Counted from the stretch's first letter, positions 17,444 to 25,902 are shown. The stretch is 64,000 bases of DNA from Mannheimia sp041807705 (GCF_041807705.1 NZ_JBGTYY010000004.1:62001-126000); one strand, 5' to 3'. Notes: generated by a model not told the origin, from the letters alone. Translations and numbers: made by a program.

Positions 17444-17552
17444 CTATTTTTGTAAAAATGAATCGAATGCTGAATTTTAAATCAACCAATTTTTTAGGTG
17501 TTTTTTACGCTTGCACAAGCGGTCATATTTTTCTATAATCTCACAAAATTAA

Positions 17553-17592
17553 GCTAGTGTGGCTAAATTGGTAGACGCAGCGGATCAAAATC
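17553..17592 (+). pseudogene. Truncated tRNA-Leu-like remnant
   Basis: GCTAGTGTGGCTAAATTGG TAGACGCAGCGGATCAAAATC reproduces the 5' acceptor strand, whole D-arm (the leucine-type AAATTGGTAGACGC) and the anticodon region of a tRNA-Leu, but one T is missing before CAAAATC, the anticodon stem cannot close and no T-arm or CCA follows. It lies about 90 nt ahead of the intact tRNA-Leu, as a decayed tandem copy would. Confidence 0.7.
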
Positions 17593-17645
17593 TTATGTAT
17601 AAACTAAATAGGACATACAGGCAATTGAGTAAAAAGCACTCCTAG

Positions 17646-17731
17646 CCTGAGTGATGAAATTGGTAGACATGACGGATTCAAAATCCGTTGGTGAATAACC
17701 GTGTCGGTTCGAGTCCGACCTCAGGCACCAT
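17646..17731 (+). tRNA. tRNA-Leu (CAA)
   Basis: 86 nt including CCA. Acceptor GCCTGAG pairs with CTCAGGC; D-arm with AAATTGGTAGACA; anticodon loop TTCAAAA in a GGAT...ATCC-type stem gives CAA; long class II variable arm (TGGTGAATAACC); T-arm GTCGGTTCGAGTCCGAC. Ends in encoded ACCA. Confidence 0.96.
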
Positions 17732-17837
17732 TTCAAATTCTTCTTTGCTTAAAGAAACTCTGATTTTTTAGAACTAATTACCAGATCAAGTTTGGCTTTT
17801 CTGCAAATAAGGTTAGCAGCTATTTTGTCTAATTCCA

Positions 17838-17870
17838 AAAAAACTCGCAGCTTAGGCTGCGAGTTTTTTT
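17838..17870. terminator. Bidirectional terminator between tRNA-Leu and purF
   Basis: AACTCGCAGC (17842-17851), loop TTAG, GCTGCGAGTT (17856-17865) with A-run before and T-run after, so it can work in both directions; it sits exactly at the purF stop. Confidence 0.9.
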
Positions 17871-19386
17871 ATCTTTCATTATGGATTTCCAAGTTTGTAG
17901 CTTGTTTTGCCGCTTTTACCTTAGCTTTATCGTTGCGAGATTTCGCAATCGCATCTAAATAGCATTTATCCACATCGCCTGTGATGTATTCGCCCGTAAA
18001 GACGGAATCATCAAAATTGTGAATGGTTGGATTTTCTATTTGAATTGATTTATAAAGTGCGTCTAAATCCTGGAAAATCAGTTTATCGACGCCAATCATA
18101 TCTGCTACTTCTTCTACCGAGCGATCATAAGCTACTAATTCTTCACAAGTCGGCATATCAATGCCATACACATTTGGGTAGCGAATTTCCGGAGCTGCTG
18201 ATGCAAAATAAACACGTTTTGCCCCAGCGGCTCTTGCCATTTCTACAATCTGCTCAGAAGTCGTGCCTCGAACAATAGAGTCATCAACTAACAACACACT
18301 TTTACCTTTAAACTCAGAGGCAATCGCATTGAGCTTACGGCGAACTGAGCTTTTACGCTGTGCTTGACCTGGCATAATAAAGGTGCGAGCTACATAGCGG
18401 TTTTTCACAAAACCTTGTCTATACGGCTTATAAAGTACATTTGCAATACGCACCGCAATATCGTTTGAAGTTTCTGGAATTGGGATAACCACATCAATAT
18501 CATCAACAATACGCCCCCACTCACGTTTGATTTTTTCGCCTAATAGCTCTCCCATATGCACACGAGCTGCATAAACAGAAACACCATCAATCACAGAATC
18601 AGGGCGGGCAAAGTAAACGTACTCAAAAATACAAGGATTTAATTTGGGGTTATCGGCACAAATTTGGGAGTGTAATTCACCATCAAAAGTAATATAGATG
18701 GCTTCCCCCGGTAACACATCTCGCACGAAATCAAATCCTACTACATCTAATGCAACACTTTCTGAAGCAAACATATATTCGGTTTTGCCTTCAACTTCAC
18801 GTTTACCTAATACAAGTGGACGAATGCCGAAAGGATCACGAAATGCAACCATACCATGTCCGATAATCATTGCAATACAGGCATAAGCCCCATGAATGCT
18901 ATTATTGGTTTTGCGTACCGTTTCAAAAATATTTTCTGGGCTTAAATGTTGAGTTGAATAAAGATCTAAGAAATAAGCAAAAATATTAAGCAGAGATTCA
19001 GAATCTGAATTGGTATTAACGTGACGGCGAGCTTCATTAAACAAACGCTCTTTAAGTTCCGCATTATTGGTTAAATTGCCATTATGCACAAGCGTAATAC
19101 CAAACGGCGAATTTACATAGAAAGGTTGCGCTTCTGATACACTTGAGCTACCCGCCGTTGGGTAACGAACGTGTCCGATGCCCACATTACCTTGTAAACG
19201 CAACATATGTTCTTGTTGGAATACATCGCTTACTAAGCCATTTGCCTTACGTAAGCGGAAACGATTTTCGTCATCTATGGTAACGATACCTGCGGCATCT
19301 TGTCCTCGGTGTTGAAGTAATGTTAAACCATCATAAATCGCCTGATTAACCGGCGAGTTCCCAATAATACCGACAATGCCGCACAT
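17869..19386 (-). CDS. purF: Amidophosphoribosyltransferase
   Basis: First committed step of purine synthesis: PRPP + Gln to phosphoribosylamine. 505 aa. The glutaminase nucleophile is Cys2 after Met removal (MCGIVG, N-terminal Ntn domain), with GHVRYPTAG and HNGNLTN; the phosphoribosyltransferase half carries the PRPP loop VLLVDDSIVRGTT (about 360-372) and IPETSNDIA. It follows cvpA by 14 nt; the two form the classic cvpA-purF operon, governed by a PurR box ahead of cvpA. Confidence 0.97.
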   Translation of the reverse strand: MCGIVGIIGNSPVNQAIYDGLTLLQHRGQDAAGIVTIDDENRFRLRKANGLVSDVFQQEHMLRLQGNVGIGHVRYPTAGSSSVSEAQPFYVNSPFGITLVHNGNLTNNAELKERLFNEARRHVNTNSDSESLLNIFAYFLDLYSTQHLSPENIFETVRKTNNSIHGAYACIAMIIGHGMVAFRDPFGIRPLVLGKREVEGKTEYMFASESVALDVVGFDFVRDVLPGEAIYITFDGELHSQICADNPKLNPCIFEYVYFARPDSVIDGVSVYAARVHMGELLGEKIKREWGRIVDDIDVVIPIPETSNDIAVRIANVLYKPYRQGFVKNRYVARTFIMPGQAQRKSSVRRKLNAIASEFKGKSVLLVDDSIVRGTTSEQIVEMARAAGAKRVYFASAAPEIRYPNVYGIDMPTCEELVAYDRSVEEVADMIGVDKLIFQDLDALYKSIQIENPTIHNFDDSVFTGEYITGDVDKCYLDAIAKSRNDKAKVKAAKQATNLEIHNER

Positions 19387-19400
19387 ATAGAAAAACCTCT

Positions 19401-19904
19401 TTATTTAGTCGAGTTTAGAAAAGTAGAATTTGTTTGTAACTGTTCAAAAAACCATTTCACAATAAAGTCAAAATGTGGAATTAATAACGATGATTTCCAT
19501 AATTCCGTTTGGCTTGCTTGCGTAAAGGTATCTAAGAAAAATAAAATTGCCGAAACAATTAAAATGCCGCGTAATGCCCCAAAAGCACCACCTAAAATAC
19601 GGTCGGTAACAGACAAACCACTTAAGTCAATCACCTTGCCTAATAAACCGTTAATTACGCCACATACAATTAAGGTTAAAACGAATAAAATAGCTGCTGC
19701 TAAGCCATTGCGTAAAAATTCTGAATTTTGCAGGTAAACTGAGTTTATCTGCGTGAAATAGCCACTTAGATAAGGGTAAAACGAGCTTGCCACAAAAAAA
19801 GCAATTACCCACCCCAATAGCGATAACGCCTCATTAGTAAACCCTCGCCATAAACTTACCAATACAGAAAAAGCAATGATTCCGATAACAATTAAATCAA
19901 CCAT
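19401..19904 (-). CDS. cvpA: CvpA family membrane protein
   Basis: 167-aa inner-membrane protein with about four hydrophobic segments, starting MVDLIVIGIIAFSVLVSLWRG as in the CvpA family (needed for colicin V production in E. coli; cellular role tied to envelope stress). Position directly upstream of purF and downstream of a PurR box confirms the assignment. Confidence 0.94.
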   Translation of the reverse strand: MVDLIVIGIIAFSVLVSLWRGFTNEALSLLGWVIAFFVASSFYPYLSGYFTQINSVYLQNSEFLRNGLAAAILFVLTLIVCGVINGLLGKVIDLSGLSVTDRILGGAFGALRGILIVSAILFFLDTFTQASQTELWKSSLLIPHFDFIVKWFFEQLQTNSTFLNSTK

Positions 19905-19944
19905 AAAAAACCTTAAGAGCTTAAGCCCTGCTATTCTACAAAAA

Positions 19945-19960
19945 AAGAAAACGTTTGCGT
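19945..19960 (-). promoter_or_regulatory. PurR operator of cvpA-purF
   Basis: On the minus strand ACGCAAACGTTTTCTT, a complete match to the PurR box ACGCAAACGTTTTCNT, 41-56 nt before the cvpA start. Purine-dependent repression of the operon is the established role of this box. Confidence 0.92.
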
Positions 19961-20043
19961 AGCCCTATTTTGTTAAAAGATGATAATCTACGCAAAATAA
20001 TAAGCGGTAAGATTTTTTGAAAATTTTGCAGATTGCAAATTCT

Positions 20044-20115
20044 TCGTAACAAACGCTTTGCGTTTGAACATTGGCTTTGCCAACGGCTCCGAAGGAGCTA
20101 GCGTAGCAAGTAAAT
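20044..20115. repeat. Dispersed palindrome-rich repeat, copy A
   Basis: The segment from TCGTAACAAACGC to AGCAAGTAA recurs with a few changes at 22139-22202. It is a string of small inverted repeats: AAACGC TTT GCGTTT, TTGGC TTT GCCAA and CTCC GAA GGAG. Copy A lies between cvpA and rnhA, within a 232-nt gap which also has an uptake signal (about 20118). Confidence 0.75.
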
Positions 20116-20136
20116 ATAACCGCTTGTAAAAAATGC

Positions 20137-20598
20137 CTATTCTACAATATAGCCGACATCATCTAAAGTCGGATTATTTGCCCCGTTTTTCGCAAGCTCA
20201 TCACAAATTTCATTTTCACGATGCCCTGAATGCCCTTTCACCCAAGCCCATTCAATTTGATGGCGTTGAATTTCTTTATCTAACGCAATCCATAAGTCTT
20301 TATTTTTAACGGGTTTCTTATCACTGGTTTTCCAGTCATTTTTTTTCCAATTAAAAATCCATTTCTGAATGCCATTTTTCATATATTGGCTATCACTATT
20401 CAGTTGCACTTTGCAAGGCTCTTTCAGCATTGATAATGCCTCAATGACGGCACGCAATTCCATTCGGTTATTGGTGGTTTGGAAATAACCTTTGCTGACG
20501 GTTTTCTCGTGTCCGTTATAGCGAAGTAAAATGCCAATCCCCCCTTTACCGGGATTGCCTAAACAAGAACCATCTGTAAAAATTTCAACTAGTTTCAT
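20137..20598 (-). CDS. rnhA: Ribonuclease HI
   Basis: Cuts the RNA strand of RNA-DNA hybrids. 153 aa from ATG 20598 (MKLVEIFTDGSCLGNPG). Catalytic acidic residues are visible as D in FTDGS, E in NRMELRAV, D in LNSDSQY, and the terminal block (VKGHSGHRENE...DELA) gives the active-site His and Asp. A longer in-frame start upstream would run into the argG terminator stem, so the short start is preferred. Confidence 0.95.
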   Translation of the reverse strand: MKLVEIFTDGSCLGNPGKGGIGILLRYNGHEKTVSKGYFQTTNNRMELRAVIEALSMLKEPCKVQLNSDSQYMKNGIQKWIFNWKKNDWKTSDKKPVKNKDLWIALDKEIQRHQIEWAWVKGHSGHRENEICDELAKNGANNPTLDDVGYIVE

Positions 20599-20613
20599 CG
20601 TATTTATCTTTGA

Positions 20614-20646
20614 AAACAAAAGCCCCAAAGCCTTAACTTTGGGGCT
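20614..20646 (-). terminator. Terminator of argG
   Basis: AGCCCCAAAG (20621-20630), loop CCTTAA, CTTTGGGGCT (20637-20646); on the minus strand it is followed by TTTTGTTTTC. Perfect 10-bp stem between argG and rnhA. Confidence 0.9.
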
Positions 20647-20674
20647 GTGCTACTCATATAAGTATTATTTTTAC

Positions 20675-22009
20675 CTAACTATTTTTCCCTAATTGCGGAA
20701 TTACGCTATTGTTAGCCGCTAATAAACCAGCATCGGTGTACACTGCTAATTTGCCTCGTGTATCCACAATATCCAAGTTACGCATTGTTAATTGACCGAT
20801 ACGATCTGCTGGCGTAAATGGTGCCTCTTCCACTTTTTCCATACTTAAACGTTCTGCTTCGTAAGTTAAGTTTGGCGATTCTGTGTTCAGAATAGTGAAG
20901 TCATTACCACGACGTAACTCAAGGGTTACAGTGCCTGTGATCGCTTTTGCCACCCAACGTTGAGCCGTTTCACGTAGCATTAAGGCTTGTGGGTCAAACC
21001 AACGACCTTGATATAATAAGCGACCTAAACGTAAACCGTTGATGCGGTATTGTTCAATCGTATCTTCGTTATGAATACCTGTTACTAAACGCTCGTAAGC
21101 GATGTGTAATAACGCCATTCCCGGTGCTTCATAAATACCACGAGATTTCGCTTCAATAATGCGGTTTTCAATTTGATCTGACATACCTAAACCGTGTCTG
21201 CCACCGATACGGTTAGCTTCCATAATAAGCTCTACTGCATCATCAATACGTTTACCGTTTAATGCAACAGGTACACCTTCTTCAAAGGTAACAGAAACCG
21301 TTTCTGGTTTGATTTCAACTGATTCGTCCCAGAATGCTACGCCCATAATTGGCTTAACAATCTTCATTCCTGTGCTTAATTCTTCTAAATCTTTCGCTTC
21401 GTGCGTTGCACCTAGCATATTTGAGTCGGTTGAGTAGGCTTTTTCAACAGACATTTTATAATCAAAGCCGTTCTCAATTAAGAATTTTGACATTTCTAAA
21501 CGACCGCCAAGCTCATCAATGAAAAGTTGGTCTAACCACGGTTTATAGATTTTTAATTTTGGGTTAGTTAATAAACCGTAACGGTAGAAACGCTCAATAT
21601 CATTACCTTTAAAGGTTGAACCATCACCCCAAATGTTTACATCATCTTCTTTCATTGCTGCAACAAGCATTGTACCCGTTACCGCTCGACCAAGCGGAGT
21701 TGTATTGAAATAAGGAATGCCACCTGTTGAAATATGGAATGCACCACATTGAATAGCTGCAATCCCTTCGTGGGCTAATTGTTGGCGGCAATCAATTAAA
21801 CGAGCATTTTCCGCACCATATTCCATTGCTTTTTTCGGAATTGCATTATAGTCATCTTCATCTGGCTGACCTAAATTTGCGGTGTAAGCATAAGGCACTG
21901 CCCCTTTTTTACGCATCCATAAAAGTGCTGCTGAAGTATCTAAACCGCCTGAAAATGCGATACCAACTTTCTGACCTAAAGGTAAAGCTTCTAAAATTGT
22001 TGCTGACAT
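20675..22009 (-). CDS. argG: Argininosuccinate synthase
   Basis: Joins citrulline and aspartate with ATP to argininosuccinate. 444 aa, the longer enterobacterial-type ArgG. P-loop-like GIAFSGGLDTSAALLWM near the N-terminus, TDSNMLGATHEAKDLE and GRHGLGMSDQIENRIIEAKSRG in the synthetase core. Start ATG 22009 has TAGGAATTCGT before it; the upstream extension lacks similarity to the family. A PurR-like box lies 38-53 nt upstream. Single gene with its own terminator. Confidence 0.96.
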   Translation of the reverse strand: MSATILEALPLGQKVGIAFSGGLDTSAALLWMRKKGAVPYAYTANLGQPDEDDYNAIPKKAMEYGAENARLIDCRQQLAHEGIAAIQCGAFHISTGGIPYFNTTPLGRAVTGTMLVAAMKEDDVNIWGDGSTFKGNDIERFYRYGLLTNPKLKIYKPWLDQLFIDELGGRLEMSKFLIENGFDYKMSVEKAYSTDSNMLGATHEAKDLEELSTGMKIVKPIMGVAFWDESVEIKPETVSVTFEEGVPVALNGKRIDDAVELIMEANRIGGRHGLGMSDQIENRIIEAKSRGIYEAPGMALLHIAYERLVTGIHNEDTIEQYRINGLRLGRLLYQGRWFDPQALMLRETAQRWVAKAITGTVTLELRRGNDFTILNTESPNLTYEAERLSMEKVEEAPFTPADRIGQLTMRNLDIVDTRGKLAVYTDAGLLAANNSVIPQLGKNS

Positions 22010-22046
22010 ACGAATTCCTATACATTTTGAAAGTAAAAACAATTAA

Positions 22047-22062
22047 ACGCAAACGCTTTCGT
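22047..22062 (+). promoter_or_regulatory. PurR-like operator in front of argG
   Basis: ACGCAAACGCTTTCGT differs from the PurR box ACGCAAACGTTTTCNT at one position. It lies 38-53 nt upstream of the argG start, about the same distance as the cvpA-purF box from its gene. Binding is inferred; argG is not a textbook PurR target. Confidence 0.55.
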
Positions 22063-22138
22063 ATGCGTTCAAGGCATATATTCTAGCTGAAAACCGTTAA
22101 AATTTCATCTAAAATTTGTGCATACGATTTGCAAATTT

Positions 22139-22202
22139 TCCGTAACAAACGCCTTGCGTTTAAACGTTGGCTTTGCCAATGGTTCCGAAGTAGCGAGTAA
22201 AA
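22139..22202. repeat. Dispersed palindrome-rich repeat, copy B
   Basis: Runs CCGTAACAAACGCC TTGCGTTTAAACG ... TTGGCTTTGCCAATGG TTCCGAAGTAGCGAGTAAA; most bases agree with copy A at 20044-20115, and both are followed within a few bases by an uptake signal (ACCGCTTGT). Copy B is between argG and the M23 peptidase gene. Confidence 0.75.
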
Positions 22203-22240
22203 ACAACCGCTTGTTATATTAATTTTTTTAAGAGAACAAT

Positions 22241-22756
22241 ATGTTTAAAAAATGCTTAATAGGGATTATCGTGATTTTTATGGTTTTTATCAGTATTGAA
22301 CACTTCAAAATTCCTTATCTCTATGATTATTTGCGATGGATACCCACATTACAGCAAGGCATTCCAACTGAAAAAAGTTTGCCAAACCCTGTTGCAGGGC
22401 AACGTTTCATTGATAGTTGGCATAGCCCCAGAAGTGGCGGGCGTAAGCACGAAGGCGTAGATATTTTTGCCCCGAGAGGAACACCAATTCGTAGTACCAC
22501 GAGCGGACTAGTAGTAAGAATTAGTACAAACAAATTAGGCGGTAAAGTAGTTTCAATAATGACAGGCAGAACCGTGCATTATTACGCCCATTTAGAAGAT
22601 TATGGCAATATTTCTCGTCATCAATGGATTGAACAAGGCGAAATCATCGGCACAGTAGGCGACAGCGGTAATGCTAAAGGCACTCCGCCTCATTTACATT
22701 ATGGTATTTATACCCCAAGTGGAGCGATAAACCCGTATCCGTTGATTAAGCAATAA
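22241..22756 (+). CDS. M23 family metallopeptidase (LytM-type), membrane-anchored
   Basis: 171 aa with one N-terminal hydrophobic helix (about 4-20) and a periplasmic M23 domain. The zinc ligands are visible in GRKHEGVDIFAP (H and D) and in PPHLHYGIY (HxH), the LytM signature. The intact set suggests an active peptidoglycan endopeptidase rather than a degenerate activator. Alone on its strand; ribosome site AAGAGAAC. Confidence 0.87.
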   Translation: MFKKCLIGIIVIFMVFISIEHFKIPYLYDYLRWIPTLQQGIPTEKSLPNPVAGQRFIDSWHSPRSGGRKHEGVDIFAPRGTPIRSTTSGLVVRISTNKLGGKVVSIMTGRTVHYYAHLEDYGNISRHQWIEQGEIIGTVGDSGNAKGTPPHLHYGIYTPSGAINPYPLIKQ

Positions 22757-22835
22757 TTTGGAAAAATCAATTCATTCAAAAATCACCTATAAAAAAGGTA
22801 TAATTTATTCAACTGTTTGAACTAGAGAAATCAAA

Positions 22836-23864
22836 ATGAAAAAACTACTTGTGATCCGAAATGACAAAATCGGCGATTTTATGGTCTGTTTTCCCGCATT
22901 TGCAATGTTGAAGCAATCATTGCCCGAAGTGGAAATAACTGCACTTGTGCCAAGTTATACCGCCCCACTTGCAGAGCTTTGTCCTTCTATTGATAAGGTA
23001 ATTATTGATACACCAGATAAGAAAGATAAAAATGAGTTCAATCGTATTTTACAAACGGTTAAAAATGAGCAGTTTGATGCAGTAATTTGTTTTGTATCAG
23101 ATTGGTACAATGCAAAACTGACTTGGCAAAGTGGCATTAAGCATCGTCTAGCTCCAGCAACGAAGTTATTCCAATTTTTATATAACCACCGCTTAACTCA
23201 ACGCCGTTCTCAATCAGCGAAAGCGGAATCAGAATATAATTTAGATTTAGCTCGTGCTTTTTTAACTAAACATAAAACTAACATTGTAGAGCCTAGTACG
23301 CCTTATTTAACATTTGATGAAAAAACTATTCAAACGCAAAAAGCAAAATTATACGAGCAACTAAATATTACTAGTGCTAAAAAATGGCTGTTTGTACATA
23401 GCTCCACAGGTGGGTCTGCCAATAATTTATCCCTTGAGCAATATGCTGATTTAATTCAAGGTATTTTGGCGGAGTTTGATTGCTATGTGATTTTAACGGC
23501 AGGAAAAGGCGAGAGTGAAAAAGCAAATGCTTTAGCTGAAAAAGTAAATCATCAAAATGTGGTGGCGTATGATAAAAATGACGGGTTGCAAGATTTCTCT
23601 CGCTCGCTTGCTTGTGCTGATCTGTTTATCGCAGGCTCAACGGGGCCACTGCATATTAGCGGTGCATTGAATATTCCAACGATTGGGTTTTACCCAAGCC
23701 GTCTTTCTGCGATTCCTCGCCGTTGGAAACCGATTAATGATATTGATAAGCACATTGCATTCTGCCCACCATCTGATAAAGCCTCGCAGATGAATTTAAC
23801 CTTAATTTCAATCCCTAACACACTGGAAACTATTGTTCCCTTTATAAGGAAAATCTGGGCTTAG
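22836..23864 (+). CDS. Glycosyltransferase family 9 (heptosyltransferase-type)
   Basis: 342 aa, ADP-heptose:LPS heptosyltransferase fold (GT-B). N-terminal KKLLVIRNDKIGDFMVCFPAF is the family start, and the donor-site region is CADLFIAGSTGPLHISGALNIPTIGFYPS (about 270-300). It probably adds a heptose or related sugar to the lipooligosaccharide core. The convergent neighbour is an LgtF-like core glucosyltransferase, which supports a role in LOS. Which heptose it transfers cannot be told. Confidence 0.85.
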   Translation: MKKLLVIRNDKIGDFMVCFPAFAMLKQSLPEVEITALVPSYTAPLAELCPSIDKVIIDTPDKKDKNEFNRILQTVKNEQFDAVICFVSDWYNAKLTWQSGIKHRLAPATKLFQFLYNHRLTQRRSQSAKAESEYNLDLARAFLTKHKTNIVEPSTPYLTFDEKTIQTQKAKLYEQLNITSAKKWLFVHSSTGGSANNLSLEQYADLIQGILAEFDCYVILTAGKGESEKANALAEKVNHQNVVAYDKNDGLQDFSRSLACADLFIAGSTGPLHISGALNIPTIGFYPSRLSAIPRRWKPINDIDKHIAFCPPSDKASQMNLTLISIPNTLETIVPFIRKIWA

Positions 23865-23869
23865 ATCAT

Positions 23870-23902
23870 AAATCCCCTCTTTCTTTGAGTCAGAGGGGAT
23901 TT
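23870..23902. terminator. Bidirectional terminator between two LOS glycosyltransferase genes
   Basis: AAATCCCCTCT (23870-23880), 11-nt loop, AGAGGGGATTT (23892-23902): perfect 11-bp stem between convergent genes. Confidence 0.8.
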
Positions 23903-23914
23903 AACCAAGCAAAA

Positions 23915-24676
23915 TTACGCTTTTCTTGTACGATTCCACAAATCCGCATATTTTACAAAAGTAGAATGTGCGGAAAGTACAGCCAATAAAAAGCCCTGTT
24001 TCCCATCTAAAAAACCTGTTTTTAGCAGATACATTTTCACAAAACAGCCAATAGCGTGTGTGACGCCATCAAACAAAGAAGCGGTTTTCCCTGCATTCGC
24101 TCGTTGAACCGCCCACGCTTTAGCATAGCTTGCAGATTTCACTAAATAATGATGAATATCTTTGTAGGTAAAATGCAATAAATCACCTTGTAGTTTCTTG
24201 ATGATTGCCTCTTTCGGATAATGGACTTTTTCGTGAACTAATTCATCGCCATATTTAGCAAAATCCGTTCTATATAATCTCACCACATAATCAGGATACC
24301 AACCCGAATGACGAATTTGCTTGCCAAAGACTTCACTTAAGCGACTAATTTTGTAAACCGTATTTTTTTCGTCTTTTTCGACCGCTTGTAAAATGGATTG
24401 CTTTAGTTCTTCGGTTACTCGCTCATCGGCATCAAGCCAAAGCACATAATCGCTTGTTACATATTGTTGAGCAAGCTGGCGTTGTTTACCAAAACCTTGC
24501 CAATCGGTATTGGTATAAAATTTTGCGTTATAGGCTGCGGCAATTTGTGCTGTTTCATCTGTACTGCCGCTATCTAAAATCACAATTTCATCAATCCAGC
24601 CTTTTACGGTGTCTAAGCACTCTGCCAAATCTTGAGCTTCGTTTTTTACAATCATTGCAACACTTAATGTTGGCAT
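23915..24676 (-). CDS. lgtF: GT2 family LOS core glucosyltransferase (LgtF-like)
   Basis: 253 aa GT-A glycosyltransferase. MPTLSVAMIVKNEA, the nucleotide-binding EIVILDSGSTDET and the LWLDADERV (DxD) are visible, as is HSGWYPDYVVRLYR. The sequence strongly resembles Haemophilus LgtF, which adds beta-1,4-glucose to heptose I of the LOS inner core. I start at ATG 24676 (AAAGGACAGATT before it). No membrane helix; a peripheral inner-membrane enzyme. Confidence 0.82.
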   Translation of the reverse strand: MPTLSVAMIVKNEAQDLAECLDTVKGWIDEIVILDSGSTDETAQIAAAYNAKFYTNTDWQGFGKQRQLAQQYVTSDYVLWLDADERVTEELKQSILQAVEKDEKNTVYKISRLSEVFGKQIRHSGWYPDYVVRLYRTDFAKYGDELVHEKVHYPKEAIIKKLQGDLLHFTYKDIHHYLVKSASYAKAWAVQRANAGKTASLFDGVTHAIGCFVKMYLLKTGFLDGKQGFLLAVLSAHSTFVKYADLWNRTRKA

Positions 24677-24790
24677 AATCTGTCCTTTTTTGTTATTGCG
24701 GTAATTCATTCATTTTACTTTAAAAATGAGCGGTTTTGTGCTATTTTCTACGCCAAATTTTATTTTACAACCAAATGAATGGATAAAAGA

Positions 24791-25105
24791 ATGTCAATTA
24801 AATTAACAACCAAACAAAAGCAATATTTAAAAGGTTTAGCACACCATTTAAGCCCTGTTGTAATGCTAGGCGGTAACGGCTTAACCGAAGGTGTTCTAGC
24901 TGAAATCGATAACGCATTAGAACACCACGAACTGATTAAAGTAAAGGTAGCAGGTGCAGATCGTGAAACGAAACAACTCATTATTGATGCGATTTTGCGT
25001 GAAACAAAGGCTGCCGAAGTGCAAACCATCGGGCATATTCTAGTGCTTTACCGCCAAAGCGAAGAGAAGAAAATCACTTTACCAAAAGCGACTAAAACTA
25101 TCTAA
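24791..25105 (+). CDS. yhbY: Ribosome assembly RNA-binding protein YhbY
   Basis: 104-aa CRM-domain protein that binds pre-50S particles. The GxxG-type loop GGNGLTEGVLAEI and EHHELIKVKVAG closely follow E. coli YhbY. I start at ATG 24791 (KLTTKQKQYLKGLAHHL is the family start). Followed by a terminator made of an inverted uptake-signal pair. Confidence 0.95.
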   Translation: MSIKLTTKQKQYLKGLAHHLSPVVMLGGNGLTEGVLAEIDNALEHHELIKVKVAGADRETKQLIIDAILRETKAAEVQTIGHILVLYRQSEEKKITLPKATKTI

Positions 25106-25129
25106 ATTTGCAAAATTTTTCAAAAACAT

Positions 25130-25156
25130 AACCGCTTGTTTTTCAAGCGGTTTTTT
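25130..25156 (+). terminator. Terminator built from an inverted uptake-signal pair
   Basis: AACCGCTTG (25130-25138), loop TTTTT, CAAGCGGTT (25144-25152), then T-run to 25156. A compact perfect hairpin with a U-tail directly after yhbY; both arms are uptake-signal cores. Confidence 0.9.
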
Positions 25157-25168
25157 AACGGAACTCTT

Positions 25169-25900
25169 ATGTTTAAAAAATTCTCTCTTTATACGCTGGC
25201 GATGTTACTAATTCCAGTTGTTACTTGGCTTGCAAACTGGCAGTGGTCTTTAGCCATTCAATACCCTGAATATGGTTTTGACTACTTTTTATTTTTGATT
25301 ACTGAAACAGGCTCTGTGCCTTATGCCATCGCTACTTGTGTGATTTTTACCTTATTGTTAGCGTGGGTAGTCAGAAAGCGTTATTCATTGTTTTTTGTGA
25401 TTACCGTTTGTGTGGCTTCAATGGTGGCAACTCAAGCGATCAAAACCGCAATGAAATCAACCTTCCAAGAGCCTAGGCCTTTTGTGTCTGCACTTTTTGA
25501 GGATAAATCCGTTGATTTCTATAAGTTAACCCGTGAACAAAGAGGCTTAGCCGTTAATGAAAAAATCGGTACACAACAAAACTTTGTAACAATTCATCAG
25601 GCGAAAGAAGTAGGCTACTCTTTCCCATCAGGTCATACCATCTTTGCCGTTTCTTGGTTGCTTTTAGTGATTGGTTTCTGCCTGAATATGCGAGGACAAG
25701 CGGTCATTTTTGCTCATATTTTTGCAGTTGTATGGGCGGCATTAATGTTAGTTAGCCGTTTAAGATTAGGTATGCACTACCCGATTGATTTATTTATTAG
25801 TAGCTTACTCGCCTTTGTAACAAACTTAGCACTCTTTGTCTGGTTTGTACCTTGGTTGGAAAAGAAGAACCCATTTAATTTATTTCATAAGAGAACATAA
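25169..25900 (+). CDS. pgpB: PAP2 family phosphatase, PgpB-like
   Basis: Inner-membrane phosphatase for phosphatidylglycerophosphate and undecaprenyl pyrophosphate. 243 aa with about six hydrophobic segments. The three PAP2 motifs are complete: KSTFQEPRP, YSFPSGHT and SRLRLGMHYPID. The long periplasmic insert between motifs 1 and 2 is as in PgpB. I start at ATG 25169 (GGAACTCTT); the upstream frame lies within the yhbY terminator. The stop is 2 nt before nagK, suggesting one transcript. Confidence 0.9.
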   Translation: MFKKFSLYTLAMLLIPVVTWLANWQWSLAIQYPEYGFDYFLFLITETGSVPYAIATCVIFTLLLAWVVRKRYSLFFVITVCVASMVATQAIKTAMKSTFQEPRPFVSALFEDKSVDFYKLTREQRGLAVNEKIGTQQNFVTIHQAKEVGYSFPSGHTIFAVSWLLLVIGFCLNMRGQAVIFAHIFAVVWAALMLVSRLRLGMHYPIDLFISSLLAFVTNLALFVWFVPWLEKKNPFNLFHKRT

Positions 25901-25902
25901 TT

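Noticed and set aside
17335..17552. Possible chromosomal origin (AT-rich DNA plus DnaA boxes)
   Set aside because: Only two boxes, no origin-linked genes and no further repeats; kept only as a DnaA-box pair.
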